DNA of 64,000 bases from Arbacia lixula (Eukaryota > Echinodermata > Echinoidea > Arbacioida > Arbaciidae). Of the stretch, positions 1-11,740 are shown piece after piece (the stretch's first letter is position 1; each line of letters begins with the position of its first letter). Where the stretch lies: assembly GCA_963669155.1 (NCBI GenBank), contig OZ022578.1:4645426-4709425 (forward strand). The letters run 5' to 3'. The position numbers and the translations under genes were made by a program. The notes under the pieces were generated by a model. The model was not told where the DNA came from, ran no database searches, and was given only the letters and a program-made list of their open reading frames with translations.

Positions 1-1439
1 GTAAGGGGCTTGAAAGCTACTTTTATTGCATATTAAACGTTTCATGTACAAGTATACCCGGTCCTGATTTTAGTAAGGGGCCTTGCTTGGAGTATTTTCC
101 AGTTTAGGAAGAATGAAAAGATTTCAAACCCTTTTTACACATGAAACAAACAAATTGTTCTCTTATGTCAACTTGGTCATCTAGAATTATTATGAGAATA
201 TAAAGACAAAAATTGCGTCATGATGCATCAAAGCCCACTGAGCTTTGAAAAAAAGCGCATTTTTTCATTTCATTTCATTCAGTCAGTTATATCACTTTTG
301 TTGTTGCAGGAGTAAATTTGTCATTTAAATCAATTTAGCGTTCAGAGACATTCTAAATAATGAATAAATAAGATGTTTCTTCCTTCAGTTGGTTCAGTTT
401 CAAAAGACGCACGAATACAGGCTAAAGAAAAAGAAATAGGCGTTAACATCTTCTTGAATCTCATGGTGTATAGTAGTCGTGGTGTATATTCGTGTTGTAG
501 AGTAGTGGCTGTGTAAAAAAATCTGACGTAAAACCCCAGCCTACAATGTTGTATACTATTCATCACTTTTAAACGTGATGGGAGTTTGATTTGCATCCTG
601 GAAGTGGTGTTGGTGGAAAGGGCGGGGCTGAGGACGGGTGGTGGGGAGGGGGGGGGGGGGGGGGTTCACGCCATTTACGCCCCTGATCCTATGCAATCCG
701 TTAAAGTGGTTCTTTGAGTCCGCTCTTATGCTGAGAGTGCAAAATCTAAAACCGGCCTTGGTACACACGCTATATCATTGGAAGCTAATAACGCATGCTT
801 GGTAGATAATATACATGTACAATAATATACATTTTTGTTGCATTATATCCTCTCCAATAAATGGGTAAATATGATCATAATTGGAGCTCGGACATCATCG
901 GTACGCATTCACGTGTACACACAAACGCACACACATGCACACATGCGCACACTCAATGTTAAATAAATATGAGTATACGAGTATTTGCCTTATCATACAC
1001 ATATCAATACGAGGCACATGCCCAGGGAAATGGCAGGAAAATATCGGATGTCTCCCAGCTGAGATTATTGATTTTAATAACGGGAAGGGAAGACCCTCGA
1101 TCTTCATTGTCCATGGAGTGTTGTTGGTCAAAGTCCGAGGAGTAGGCTATAGGAGGAGGTGCAAAGCTCAGACGAGCGGCCGGGGAAGATTAATTATGCA
1201 CAATAAGATAATGAATTACTCACAAATATGATATTGAACATTATTGGACGAGGAGAGTGTCCGAACATGAACTAGCAGACAGCGGCGGAAGTACGGATCA
1301 TTTTGTTCACTGTGTGCCAAGAGGTACGGGGTACCAAACACGGATAACGTCTGGTAAGATCGTCGTCTTTACTTGAGTAACATTGTGCACGGGTGATATA
1401 GGCGATGGGTGTGATGAATCTCCTATCAACTGATATCAT

Positions 1440-1660
1440 TAAGAATGCGCATGATGCTTATGGCAGAAAAGAAGTTGCGGGTTGACATGTGTGATGCACA
1501 ATGGTCATTGTTGTGTTCTGAATTAATTATCTCATACACACAAAATTTGAGGTCCAAACCTGCGAGGTTTAACTTATTTTTAATAATTTTCCAAATGTGT
1601 CCAAAATTATTAACACTAAGTAAACAAAAGATCATTGGGTTTGTACCAACTCATTTGTAA
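1440..1660. repeat. Dispersed repeat family C, copy A version
   Basis: The recognisable core is a stretch resembling 'gcacaatggtcattgttgtg' followed by 'tctgaattaattatctcata'. The same core recurs at 17556-17672, 25715-26275, 39605-39835, 42290-42520 and 51960-52190, in both orientations. Copies are diverged and no coding frame is conserved. The type of element is not known to me. Confidence 0.6.
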
Positions 1661-2224
1661 ATTCTGAATGGGTTGTCAGGTTGAACGTTTATCATTACTA
1701 AAATCAGAAAAAGACAGTAAAAGATGCTACACAAAATACTACTATTTGTATGACACACTTTTCTACTAGCTTAACCATTACAAATTGGACCAGGACAGGG
1801 GGATAGGAGTAAAATGCCTTTATCATGTTTATATCGCATGAGAACACGCCATAGCCCCGTGATAGTAAATCAATAAGATGCGTTTCTGAATTAATTAGCT
1901 AATTCCAGATTAAAAGTTGCACGAAAGAAATATTGATTAATCATGATTTGTTCAACAGATGGAAAATGTCCTATGTCAGTGGAAAATAAATTACCCAGCA
2001 GCGACTCACCATATAACCCGCAGGATATGCGCCCAAATGCGTTCCTGAATTTATAAGCTATTTTGAGCTTTTATATTTCTGTAAAAAGACACGTTCTGAG
2101 GTGATTATTCGAATTTGTTCAACGGACGGCAAATTCGTGCATCAGTAGAGCGCGTTGTAGCCACGTTAATTGATTAATTATCATTACAGTATTATTAAAG
2201 AGTTTTTGCTGTACTCTAGAACTA

Positions 2225-2358
2225 GAACTCTTGATCTCTCTTCTTTCTCTCTATTTTTGTATATTCCATCCTCCCTTTCTATCTCTTTATATTTTCTCTT
2301 TACTTTCTTAATACACTTTCTCTCTTCCTCTTCTCTCCTCGCCATCTTCTTTTCATTG

Positions 2359-2395
<37 letters not shown>

Positions 2396-2435
2396 CCTCC
2401 CCTCTCTCTCTTTCTCTCTTTCTATTCCTTTCTCT
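2225..2435. repeat. CT-rich microsatellite tract
   Basis: Imperfect (CT)n/(CTTT)n pyrimidine tract of about 200 bp in copy A. Copy B has lost this stretch and carries a MITE there instead. Serine/leucine-rich or Arg/Glu-rich reading frames through it are artefacts of the repeat. Confidence 0.85.
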
Positions 2436-3341
2436 TCCATGCATGTACATTGTGCTTCTATTTCAACTTGCACAATTTACTGAAATATAGATATAGGTCT
2501 CTTTAAGATTCATTTCTTGTTTTTCTGACTTAGATACTCTTAAATCTTTTACGTACCTATTGTCAATTTATTACCTCCTCTCTCGTTCTCTTTCTTGTTT
2601 ATTTCGTATGGATATACATAGGCATGTATCAACCATGGGAAATGAGAGTTGGTATGTTATTTCAGAGGGAACATGTACATACAAATCATGTTCATCATTA
2701 TTAAAGCCAGATGGAGAATTATACATTAAACTTTGCTTGAGGTTCCATCATCATGGAAAGAGGCTCAGATAACATTTTAGTTCTGATTACAGAGGTATTA
2801 TCATTCACTTAAAAATATAAGAACTGTGATTTTTGGTTTCAACATTTTACTAACTACCAAACCTTCTTGCAGTACGTGTTACTCAGTATAACTGGTAAAC
2901 ACTTCATTAAAACTGTAGTGCTGGTATTCCTGACAAGTATTGTTCTAGGATATCGCCTTGCAATGACACCATCTGACCATGGCAGCTGGCACAAGATAGT
3001 GGTACATTGATAACAATTTTCGTTTAACAATGTGACAGGTGCCAGTATTACATGTAGTGCGCACGATATTTGGGCAATGCCAAATTCCGAAATTGTACAC
3101 GTCATTCTGCAAATAGATATTTTAAAGAATTCATTGTAAAAATGTTTTCAAGAGGGTTTTTATATCGTGCCAGAGGTACTCGATCCTTTAAGTATCTCAG
3201 AAGTACAAAGGCAATGCTCCTGAGTATATAAGTGCATTATTGATACAGTGTACCATGATGATGATGATGATGATAATAGCATTTTGAAGATACAGTCAGT
3301 ACAAGAGGGAGAGCGAGAGGGCATACAATGTGACATGAAGA

Positions 3342-3346
3342 GAGAC

Positions 3347-3382
<36 letters not shown>

Positions 3383-3663
3383 GAGACAGAGAGAATTTGG
3401 ATATCATATGTATAAAGTGAGAGGGAAAACACAGGGAGAGAGAATGTTAAAGATAAAAAAAAAATAGAGAATGGTGGAGAAATAGATATGGGATGTAAAG
3501 GGAAGAAAATTTGAATTTGACGACATTGGTATAAAATGTGTTTTCTGTTACAGTACATCTAAAGGAAAAAAATTTGTTATTTTAAAAAAGATACGTGGGC
3601 GTGGGTGTGCATATAAGTGTATTATAGAGAAAAAAACAGCGACAGACGTGAAAAGAGAGGGAT

Positions 3664-3694
<31 letters not shown>

Positions 3695-3700
3695 AGTAAT
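3342..3700. repeat. AG microsatellites flanking a purine-rich spacer
   Basis: (AG)n runs near 3345-3384 and 3665-3690, with A/G-rich sequence between them. The equivalent in copy B lies at about 28105-28470, with different repeat lengths, as expected for slippage. Confidence 0.8.
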
Positions 3701-4245
3701 ATCATTAGATTAGTTACAATTAATAAGACAGCTATTATGATAGTTGTACCATTAATAATTCATGTAAGCAGATTATGATTAATTTCACTGAACAAATATA
3801 CACACTTCATTTCCATGTACCTCAAATTAAACAATCGTTTAACTTTCACGCTTCTGCCTTTCTAACATAAATCATAATCATAGAATCTCTGTCCAGTTAA
3901 TATAAACATGTTATGTGAGCTCACGCTATCAGGGATTATGATTATTAAAGCGCCCAACAGTGCACAGTACTGAACATAGCAGATATCATGCTAAATATGT
4001 CGCGTGTCCCAGACGATATCTCCGTGGAAGTTAGAGTCGAGTCTACAGTTAAACTCGAGTTTAACTAGTCTCGACCCAAACCCGACTTTCAGAATCATAA
4101 ATGGAACTTACACTCGAAGTCTGTTTTAAGTCCGGACTAATTAAACTCGAGTTTGAGATTTTTTTTAAAAAATGACTTCATTATCATTTTTATGTTTTCT
4201 TCCTGTTTCTCCGCATCCAGGAATCAAGATGGATGATGATGATTT

Positions 4246-5017
4246 TCATTGTAAACACCGCTGATGACTTCCCTCCCAGACGCTTTCATTGGATGCTTTC
4301 GCCCAAGTCGACCAATGCACAATAATAACGTCTACGTCGGTAGCGAATGTGCTTCCCAAGCACCTGTCGCTGAAACTCACCGCCTGGAAAAACAAGGCTA
4401 ATGAAAAAATCTGGCACAAATCGCTTGTCATAGCATAGCAGCATGACGGGTCGATGGAGGAATGCGGGCAATTAAGAGTATTTGATTAATGGTTTCGTCG
4501 TCGTACACGCAATGACAAGGGGCATTATAGCGAGAATTAATAACTAAGTTGTTAGCTTTAGCACCAACCTTCACTTCAGTCGGTGGATAGATTACTTAAC
4601 ACCGCGCTTTGTCTGCTCTGCAACGAATACCTCAACGAGCGCTGCATGATTTCTCATCTCTGCCGTCTAGCTCAGATTTCAGTTAACCACTCACTGGAGA
4701 CAACGTACGTGGATCATCGTACCTACATTAAGCAGCTTGTTTTTTTTTAACACAGACGTTGAGAATATATTGATTTGCTTTTGCCGAGTCGGAGACCCAG
4801 CTGTTTGATCAAGATATCTGTGGATTAATTACAGTGAAGCGTGATTTTGTTTTAAGTTGGATTCACTTGGACATAACAATTTTGTGGGGTATTTGCCAGT
4901 ATTTACTAGCACATTTTTTTTTCCGGGGAAGAGAGTAATGAGTACATACGCGATTAACCTCCAGAAGTAGAAGCGAGTAGCCAGAAGTTGCCGCCTGGCT
5001 TCAAGAAACGCAAAATC
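4246..5017 (+). promoter_or_regulatory. Highly conserved upstream region of GT31 gene A (5'UTR/promoter candidate)
   Basis: The stretch directly before the ATG at 5018 is almost identical to 29005-29775. By eye there is only a handful of substitutions and one poly-T length change in about 0.75 kb, clearly fewer than elsewhere in the duplication. No unambiguous TATA box or splice junction was identified, so the division between promoter and 5'UTR is unknown. Short minus-strand reading frames here (61 codons, conserved in both copies) show no recognisable domain and are probably incidental. Confidence 0.45.
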
Positions 5018-6268
5018 ATGAGGCCACAGCGCTGGCTGAAGCGGGCAGGTGTCGCCGTGACGGCATCAACTCTTCTCCTAGTTGTCACCTTCCATGTGAT
5101 CTACAAGCCCGCGTCGATGTTCAGTCGGCACGAGCGGGAGAGGGATAGACACTTGGGACAGGACCACACCGACCCCCTACCTGCAGCCTTGAAGAACTGC
5201 TCGTGCGACATGAACGACATCCGACATCATGGTGAAGGCGCTGAGCGTGGTGCCAGCGAGGCAGGTAGTGGACTCGTCAAAAACAAAACCGTAGATTCGT
5301 ATGTGGTTGAGATTAGAACAAATACCACAGTTAATCATACGCGTACGTATGTTCTGGAATCAGATCCTGCTCCGAAAGATGATAACATTCTCGTTACAAA
5401 AATGGAGAAACGACCCCCCGACTACCTTTCAGAACCAATAGATCGCCACACGTTCAATTATATCCATAACCCAGAAAAGGTTTGTTTCCTCGCGAATGGA
5501 ACCCAATCGTCCATCTACTTGTTGTTTTACGTGCCAACTGCCCCGGAGAACTTCGTAAGACGGAGCGCTATCCGGAAATCGTATGGTGACGATAGCACGT
5601 GGCCGAGCGTGGACGGGGCACAGACAAAAACGGTCTTCATGATTGGAAGAACGGGCAAAACCGACGTCCAGCGCGCGATCGATGACGAAGCTCACGAGTT
5701 CGGCGATATCGTGCAGGAAGACTTCATAGACTCGTACCTGAACCTTACCCTCAAGACGATCATGGCTCTGAAGTGGGTGACGCACCATTGTCGACACGCA
5801 CGATACGTCATGAAGATCGATGACGACACAACGGTCAACCAGCCTCGCATCCTCCAAATCGTCAAGGCTGTACCGAAGCCGTCTTTCTGCATCGGGTACG
5901 TCTTCAAGAATCCGATCGTGGACCGCAATCCCAAGAGCAAGTTCTTCCTGTCTCACGAGTACTTCCCGGATAAGATATTTCCAGCGTACATCAACGGCAT
6001 GGGGTATATCATGTCAGTAGACGTCGTGGAGGCCTTGTTCCAAGTCGCCATCATCTTGCCGCTTTTTCCTTGGGAGGACGTCTTTATCGGGATGTGCCTT
6101 GACAAACTGAAGGTCAGGCCCCATCATGATGACCACTTCCTTTCCTGGGCATTGACCAGGAACATCCTCGGACCTAAAGGCCCGCAGATGGTTGCCAAGA
6201 ACACCATCGTGACAAACCTCAAACCGGATGATGTACGCCGCGTATACGATCGTTTAAGAATTAAATGA
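5018..6268 (+). CDS. GT31 family beta-1,3-galactosyltransferase-like protein, copy A
   Basis: A 416-aa type II membrane protein, expected in the Golgi, where this family transfers galactose or GlcNAc in beta-1,3 linkage from UDP-sugar. A short basic N-terminus is followed by one membrane anchor (about residues 10-29). Next comes a diverged stem rich in N-glycosylation sequons, then a GT31 catalytic domain. Visible motifs are RRSAIRKSYG (181-190), the metal-binding DDD in KIDDDT (268-270), an INGMGYIMS block, and EDVFIG (353-358), matching the family's EDVYxG. The CDS is a single exon, as in many B3GALT genes. An upstream in-frame TTG at 4988 would add ten residues, but the ATG at 5018 matches copy B. 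Donor and acceptor specificity cannot be read from sequence, so it could equally be a B3GNT-type enzyme. It is a paralogue of 29776-31026. Confidence 0.93.
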   Translation: MRPQRWLKRAGVAVTASTLLLVVTFHVIYKPASMFSRHERERDRHLGQDHTDPLPAALKNCSCDMNDIRHHGEGAERGASEAGSGLVKNKTVDSYVVEIRTNTTVNHTRTYVLESDPAPKDDNILVTKMEKRPPDYLSEPIDRHTFNYIHNPEKVCFLANGTQSSIYLLFYVPTAPENFVRRSAIRKSYGDDSTWPSVDGAQTKTVFMIGRTGKTDVQRAIDDEAHEFGDIVQEDFIDSYLNLTLKTIMALKWVTHHCRHARYVMKIDDDTTVNQPRILQIVKAVPKPSFCIGYVFKNPIVDRNPKSKFFLSHEYFPDKIFPAYINGMGYIMSVDVVEALFQVAIILPLFPWEDVFIGMCLDKLKVRPHHDDHFLSWALTRNILGPKGPQMVAKNTIVTNLKPDDVRRVYDRLRIK

Positions 6269-7899
6269 TATCAGATCCTGAAACAAGTCTAATTGATTGT
6301 AAAATTATGGCGAATCGACGATAATTTTAGAACGGCAATCACCGAGTTCAGATTTTGGAATACTGAGCGTGGTAGACATGTATTTTCATGCAGTGTGCAA
6401 TTCGTGTTTTAACGTACGTGTATTATCAAGAGATTATACCAATCTGATTTTAAAATTCTGTATTCATTAACTTGCCGTACTTAACAAAAAATGTTAAGAT
6501 GTATAACAATTTTGATATTCGTTGTGGGTTTTTTAGTGTAATTTATCTGGTCTGATGTAACAAGCTCTTTCGTAATATTGTAATAAGTACAAGGGCATTG
6601 ACAAATTTTTGTTTTTAAAGATAGAAATATTGCTGAACTCGGAATTTTTTTCATATTATGAACGAAACTGCTCCACTCATATTTATCCAAGATAAATTGC
6701 AGTGATCGCGAGCGTGTCATTTTCCTTGAAAACGCGTGAAAATGAGGAATATTTGTGAGGCGCTCTCGTCTTCGACTGATACAGTAGGCCTTGTTTGTGT
6801 GTAAACAGTCTGAACTACCAATGGCTGTAGACATAAGACTTCTATCAAACATGCCACCCAATGGCGTCTCCTCAGTAATGTCAAGTACGTGACATGACTA
6901 AAAACACTACATTACGTTTCAAGCGTTCAAACAGGCCATGGATGAATTTGCTGCTTGTTTGTTTTCACTTGGTAAAGGTTTTGCATTTGTGCGTGCACTC
7001 CTGATAGCTTTTCATTGAGAATAACATCCCGCGATCCTAACATGTAAAAACAATTTTGATTGATTGTACCGTAATAGACAACACAAAGAGAGGCAGATTA
7101 CAATAGGTTTCAAGGAGATCGGGCAAGTATCAAGAAATCCTCAGACCTGAATCTTGCAAGGTCAACTCATGTTGTCGAAACAGTATTCACACAATTGAAA
7201 CTCAATGGTTCAATTGTACAAAGGAGTCTTAAATGTCAGGTACTGTTTGATGGACTGTGCGTTGTGAACCTCTCCATGTTCAATCAATCATTTTATGATA
7301 AATTTGTTTTTTTGTCATGCCTGTGGAGAATTATTTGAATTCCTGTGGAATAACAACGTTTACACTTGACGAGCTCCGCAATGGTGTACAAGTCGGTGTT
7401 TAAACCAAGGTCTAGTCCGAACCTCGTTTATGATTTTTGTCGTATAACAACTAGTATACATGTAGTTATATTTATAATATTTAGAAATATGTAAATATAA
7501 TATAAATTAATAGTATATTTAGTTGCAAAATTTACTATAACTTCTCCACATTTTTCTCATTCCTTTTTCGTTCTTTTCTGTTTATAACTACTTTGTGACT
7601 AGTTCACAACTCTCAATCACCACTCATTCTCTTCTTCTACATTCATTTCATCCCATTTATTTTTGGTTTAAAAGCACCAACAACTAAAGCTTACAACAGT
7701 CTTAGGTAAGTGTTATAAAATATAAAATCACCTCTCCTCTTTTTCACTTTCCTTTTCCTTTCTTCACCCCGTAAGTGGATCATTTATCTGAAAGAATACA
7801 AACACATGGTGTTACCAAAAGTTTCACTATTATCATGATTGTCCACCCATTTTGTTTTTCACCACTCTGTATCTGACTTCTTTGCGTTTTAAACAAATC
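6269..7899. other. 3' flank of GT31 gene A; no gene seen
   Basis: AT-rich sequence homologous to copy B 31027-32626. It presumably contains the 3'UTR, but no clear polyadenylation site was picked out. Short frames here (for example minus-strand 6481-6861) are not preserved at full length in copy B. Confidence 0.6.
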
Positions 7900-9457
7900 C
7901 AGTCCGGCCGCAGCGTGCGCTATAATGAGCTCAGCGGTGCGAATTTATAAATATTCTCGATCCAGATTCCAGGGACAAAATCCGTGGCGAGATGTAGCGA
8001 GATATTGCGAGATTTTGACAGGGCAATTTCAAAAGTGCCTTTCATCAAGGCTAATTCATTCACATTGCGAAATGACGAGGTAAGGGAATCTACGACTTTT
8101 CCTCTTAATTTTGGTATATTGATCATTATATTTCCGGATTTTTTGTTTATCAAAATTGAGGCAAGATATTATGTCATTTTCGTTGATTATTTCCTCGTAT
8201 TTTAAAGTAGTTTTACGTTTTGCTAGCTCCTGACTGGTATAAAAACCTTTTTATTTTGAAACTTCTTACCTGAAAAGATGAAATGTTGCGTTGTGATGCC
8301 ATTGGGGATTTTGATCGAATCATCAGTTCTTTTCTCAGAAAAATCAGTTTGAAAGATGACTTAAACAGTCTAGCCGCAGCGCCTAGGTGCGCAATTGCAC
8401 GTATTTATACAAGTCGTATGCACGAAACTTTTAACGCTGCATATGTAATGAGCAATGACAGACCTGGATTCGCAATAGTATAACTTTGGAAAGAAACGAC
8501 ACATTTCCATGAAATCTTCGGGGGTATGGAGATAAAACGATGAAATTTCTTCTGTCTAAAGAAAAATCTTAGGTGAATTATTGAAATACTTGAAAATCTA
8601 AGAGATTTGTCGGAGGAAATGTGTATTGTTACCCGTTTACAAAACATCTTGAAAATAAAGTTCTTTATACATGATTCACCGAAATGTTTGCTTCAGAGTC
8701 TCAAGAAACATGCTTTCTTGTAAAAAGTACTCAAAATGTAAGATTCTACGATCTATACCAGTCAGGAGCTAGCAAAATATAACCAGTGTTCCAAAAGGCT
8801 GAAGGAAAAGTTCTCGCCGTACAATTTCGCCGGGGGTTACGTAATAATGTAAGTCGAGGGCTTTTGGTAACGGGGGTACACTCACTATAAAATACACCGT
8901 ACGGTTAATCACGATGGACACACGGCGGGCGCGCACTGTTTTCCTCGCTCGCAGTTATACGGAACTCATGTGAGGCATTGTGGGGGAACCCCCGGCGAGA
9001 CTGTACGGCGAGCAACTTTTCTTTCAGCCTTTTGGAACACTGGTTATATTTTGCTAGCTCCTGACTGGTATAGATCGTAGATTATTACATTCTGGGTACT
9101 TTTTACTAGAAAGAAGGTTACTTGAGACTCTGAAGCAATTATTTCGGTGAATCATGTATAAAGAACTTAATTTTCAAGATGTTTTGTAAACGGGTAACAA
9201 TACACATTTTTCTCCGATAAATCTCTTAGATTTTCAAGTATTTCTAAAATTCATTTAAGATTTTTCTTTAGACAAATGAAATTTTATAGTTTTATATCCA
9301 TAACCCCGAGGATTTCATGGAAATGTGTTGTTTCTCTCCAGAGTTATTCTATTGCGAATCCAGGTCTGTCATTGCTCATTACATATGCAGCGACAAAAGT
9401 TTCGTGCATACGACATTTATAAATACGTGCGATTGTGAAGGCGCTGCGGCTAGACTG
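7900..9457. mobile_element. Foldback DNA transposon insertion, 1558 bp, only in copy A
   Basis: Copy B has the empty site (aatc at 32623-32626). In copy A the element is flanked by aatc on both sides (7896-7899 and 9458-9461), which gives a 4-bp target-site duplication. Terminal inverted repeats are cagtccggccgcagcg at the left and the complement of cagtctagccgcagcg at the right. Inside, 8366-8838 and 8988-9457 form a long imperfect inverted repeat around a roughly 150-bp loop. A second copy of the terminal motif at 8366 suggests a composite or nested structure. No transposase frame is visible, so it is non-autonomous. The superfamily is undetermined. Confidence 0.85.
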
Positions 9458-10476
9458 AATCTTCTTGCCTGTAATGCTCTTTTTTTTTTTTAGAAAGCAG
9501 TCAAACTAGTCATATAGATCGTATTTCCTTTTGTAAATGCATCCTTCATTTGAAAAAGCTTTGTGTTGTATCTGGGCATTTACACTTCGTCAGAACGTAT
9601 TTATCTCAGTAAATATGTTTTCGGCACCCATTTGGCAAATATAATGAGGAGAAGTCAATAAAATCAATGCTACCTTCATGATAGTTGTCATGGTTATGCA
9701 ATGGTGAAACGGCTGGTTTCCACTGTTTTGCGGCGAAGCGAACATCTCCTGTTCCTATGTGGGAGGGGGATATGGGAAAAGGTGTTTTGAAACTTGAAAG
9801 GAAGGGTTTCGTGGGTTCTTGATCGGTTGAGCCTGGGAGTGGGCTCTTCCCACCCAAAATGAGACATTTACATTGTGAAGCATGGTCTGAAGCATCGTGA
9901 AACACTTTATATTATATTTATATAATATGTCTATATTTCAAATACCCGTTGTGTGCCTACCAAACTGCCTATCTATGGGAATGATGTACATTACTTGTGA
10001 ATGTAGCACGTGGTGATCGTGTCTATGAACAATTTGGAGAATTGTACTTATATATTAACTCAATCCATGTTCTTAGTGCAATAATTATGCGAGCTGTACA
10101 ATGATATCTTTGTATATGATTCTTGTAATAAAATAGGGTTGTACGTGTCATGGTGTACGTAAACTAATAAAGGGTTAATAATAAAAAAAATGTCTTTCAA
10201 TCTCGACATAGAGAAATTCGGCACATATTTATTTATACACTTACACAACATGTTTAATCTATATGATATATGTTATACTGGGTTTCGCATCATGCGGGTC
10301 ATACAAATACAATTTCTAAACGTACGTTCCTCAAGGGACTACGATCGTACGAAGGAAATGTTGTTGCAACTCGTTTTTTTTTTATTTACCTGTTTTATTT
10401 CTTAATGGAGTGTGCTACTTGTTTTATACAAAGAGTACGTCGGCCTACGAAGCAACAGAAAGTTTTCGCTGTACGA
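9458..10476. other. Inter-repeat sequence of copy A; no gene supported
   Basis: Homologous to copy B 32623-33650. Reading frames on both strands exist, but their ends and frames differ between the copies. No domain was recognised. Confidence 0.5.
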
Positions 10477-10482
10477 CGCCCG

Positions 10483-10839
10483 TATGGCAAGCCGTTTTAA
10501 CATTTATTCCTATTTCTTGATATCACGAATTCGATTTCTTGATATCAAGAATTCGATTTCTTGATATCAAGAATTCGACTTCTTGATATCAAGAATTTGA
10601 TTTCTTGATATCAAGAATTCGATTTCTTGATATCAAGAATTGCCATTGCTTTACTACACAAAACCATTTCTTGATATCAACAATTCGAATTCTTGATATC
10701 AAGAAGTCGAATTCTTGAACCATTTCTTCTTGATATCAAGAAATGGTTTTGTGTAGTAAAGCAATGGCAATTCTTGATATCAAGAAATCGAATTCGTGAT
10801 ATCAAGAAATAGGAATAAATGTTAAAACGGCTTGCCATA
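10483..10839. mobile_element. 357-bp palindrome-array element with perfect TIRs, only in copy A
   Basis: The ends start tatggcaagccg and are exact inverted copies for over 40 bp. Direct repeats cgcccg lie at 10477-10482 and 10840-10845, whereas copy B has a single cgcccg at the uninterrupted site, so this is an insertion with a 6-bp (or 7-bp, acgcccg) target duplication. The interior is a tandem array of about 22-bp units, each itself a palindrome centred on cttgatatcaag, joined by gaattcga-type linkers. There is no coding capacity. The array resembles a satellite mobilised inside a MITE. Confidence 0.88.
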
Positions 10840-10949
10840 CGCCCGTTGATGTGTGCAAATCGAGAAGTTACTATAGCAATAGCGAACTCTTCCTTGAGGG
10901 ACCGAGTTCTGCGCCGGTCCGTGGTAGAAATCACGTCCGTTCTATAGTC

Positions 10950-11740
10950 GGCTAGCAAACTGACGTCGGGCTGATATCAGCGGTCGTCTGCGAGATCGCG
11001 GTCGGCAAATTGATGTCGTGTCCACATCGCGCCGATGTCAGAAATAAGTTGGGAACGATGGCAGTCAAATATGTCGATAATTGATTGTAAGTTTATGTCG
11101 GGCCGACATCATTATTCCGACCTAATTTCCATATCTCAAAGCTGACGTCGTAACTATTGACATTTAAACATGTCGGGAAATAGTCGATAATGTGATCGGG
11201 CCGACGTTGTCATTCCGACTTAAATTCAAATCTCGAAGCTGAAGCCGCGCCGACATCGCGCCAATGTCGTATCTGGTGATAATTAAACATGCCAGGAAAT
11301 AGTTGAATATGTGGTATCAAGCCTTCCTTTATTATTCCGACTTCATGTTGATATCTCAAAGCTGACGTCGTGATAACATCGCGCCAATGTCGTAATTAGT
11401 GACAATCAAATATGTCAGGAAATGGTTGAATATGTGGCATTAGGCCTACATAATTATTCCGATTTCATGTTGATACATATCTCAAATCTGACGTCGTGCT
11501 AACATCGCACCAATCATGCCAATGCCGTAACTAGTGACAATGAAATATGTCAGGAAAGGGCTGAAAATGTGATAGCGGGCTGACATTTGTATCCAGATCT
11601 AAATTCGATTTGTGAAAGCTGGCGTCGTGCCTGCCGATATCGCGCCAATGTCTTCACTAATGACATTTAAACATGTCGGGAAATGGTTGAATATGTGATC
11701 TTGGCCGACATTATCATGATGATTTAATATCGATCGGAGG
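10950..11740. repeat. Degenerate tandem repeat, period about 120 bp (copy A)
   Basis: Units share 'aaagctgacgtcgt', a 'catcgcgccaatgtcg' block, a 'catgtcgggaaatagt' block and 'ttattccgactt'. Unit starts fall near 11136, 11233, 11355, 11481 and 11613, with spacings of about 97-132. The tract is CpG- and TGTCG-rich compared with its AT-rich surroundings. The same array is in copy B at about 33760-34550, so it predates the duplication. No open frame runs through it. Confidence 0.75.

Noticed and set aside
2184..3558. Arg/Glu- and Ser/Leu-rich frames over CT and AG tracts
   Set aside because: Microsatellite artefacts; lengths and frames differ in copy B.
4246..4471. Two 61-codon minus-strand frames upstream of the GT31 genes, conserved in both duplicates
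   Set aside because: The whole block is nearly identical between copies, so openness is inherited rather than selected; no domain or start context supports coding.
4988..5017. TTG-initiated 10-residue N-terminal extension of GT31 copy A
   Set aside because: No ATG is present, copy B differs just upstream, and both genes share the ATG at 5018/29776, giving equal 416-aa products.
9606..9905. Minus-strand 99-codon frame with a similar 88-codon frame in copy B (32789-33055)
   Set aside because: Partly shared peptide, but the frame shifts between copies and no domain is recognisable.
10500..10800. CRISPR-like array of regular palindromic repeats
   Set aside because: Units are contiguous palindromes without unique spacers, inside a TIR element in an animal genome.
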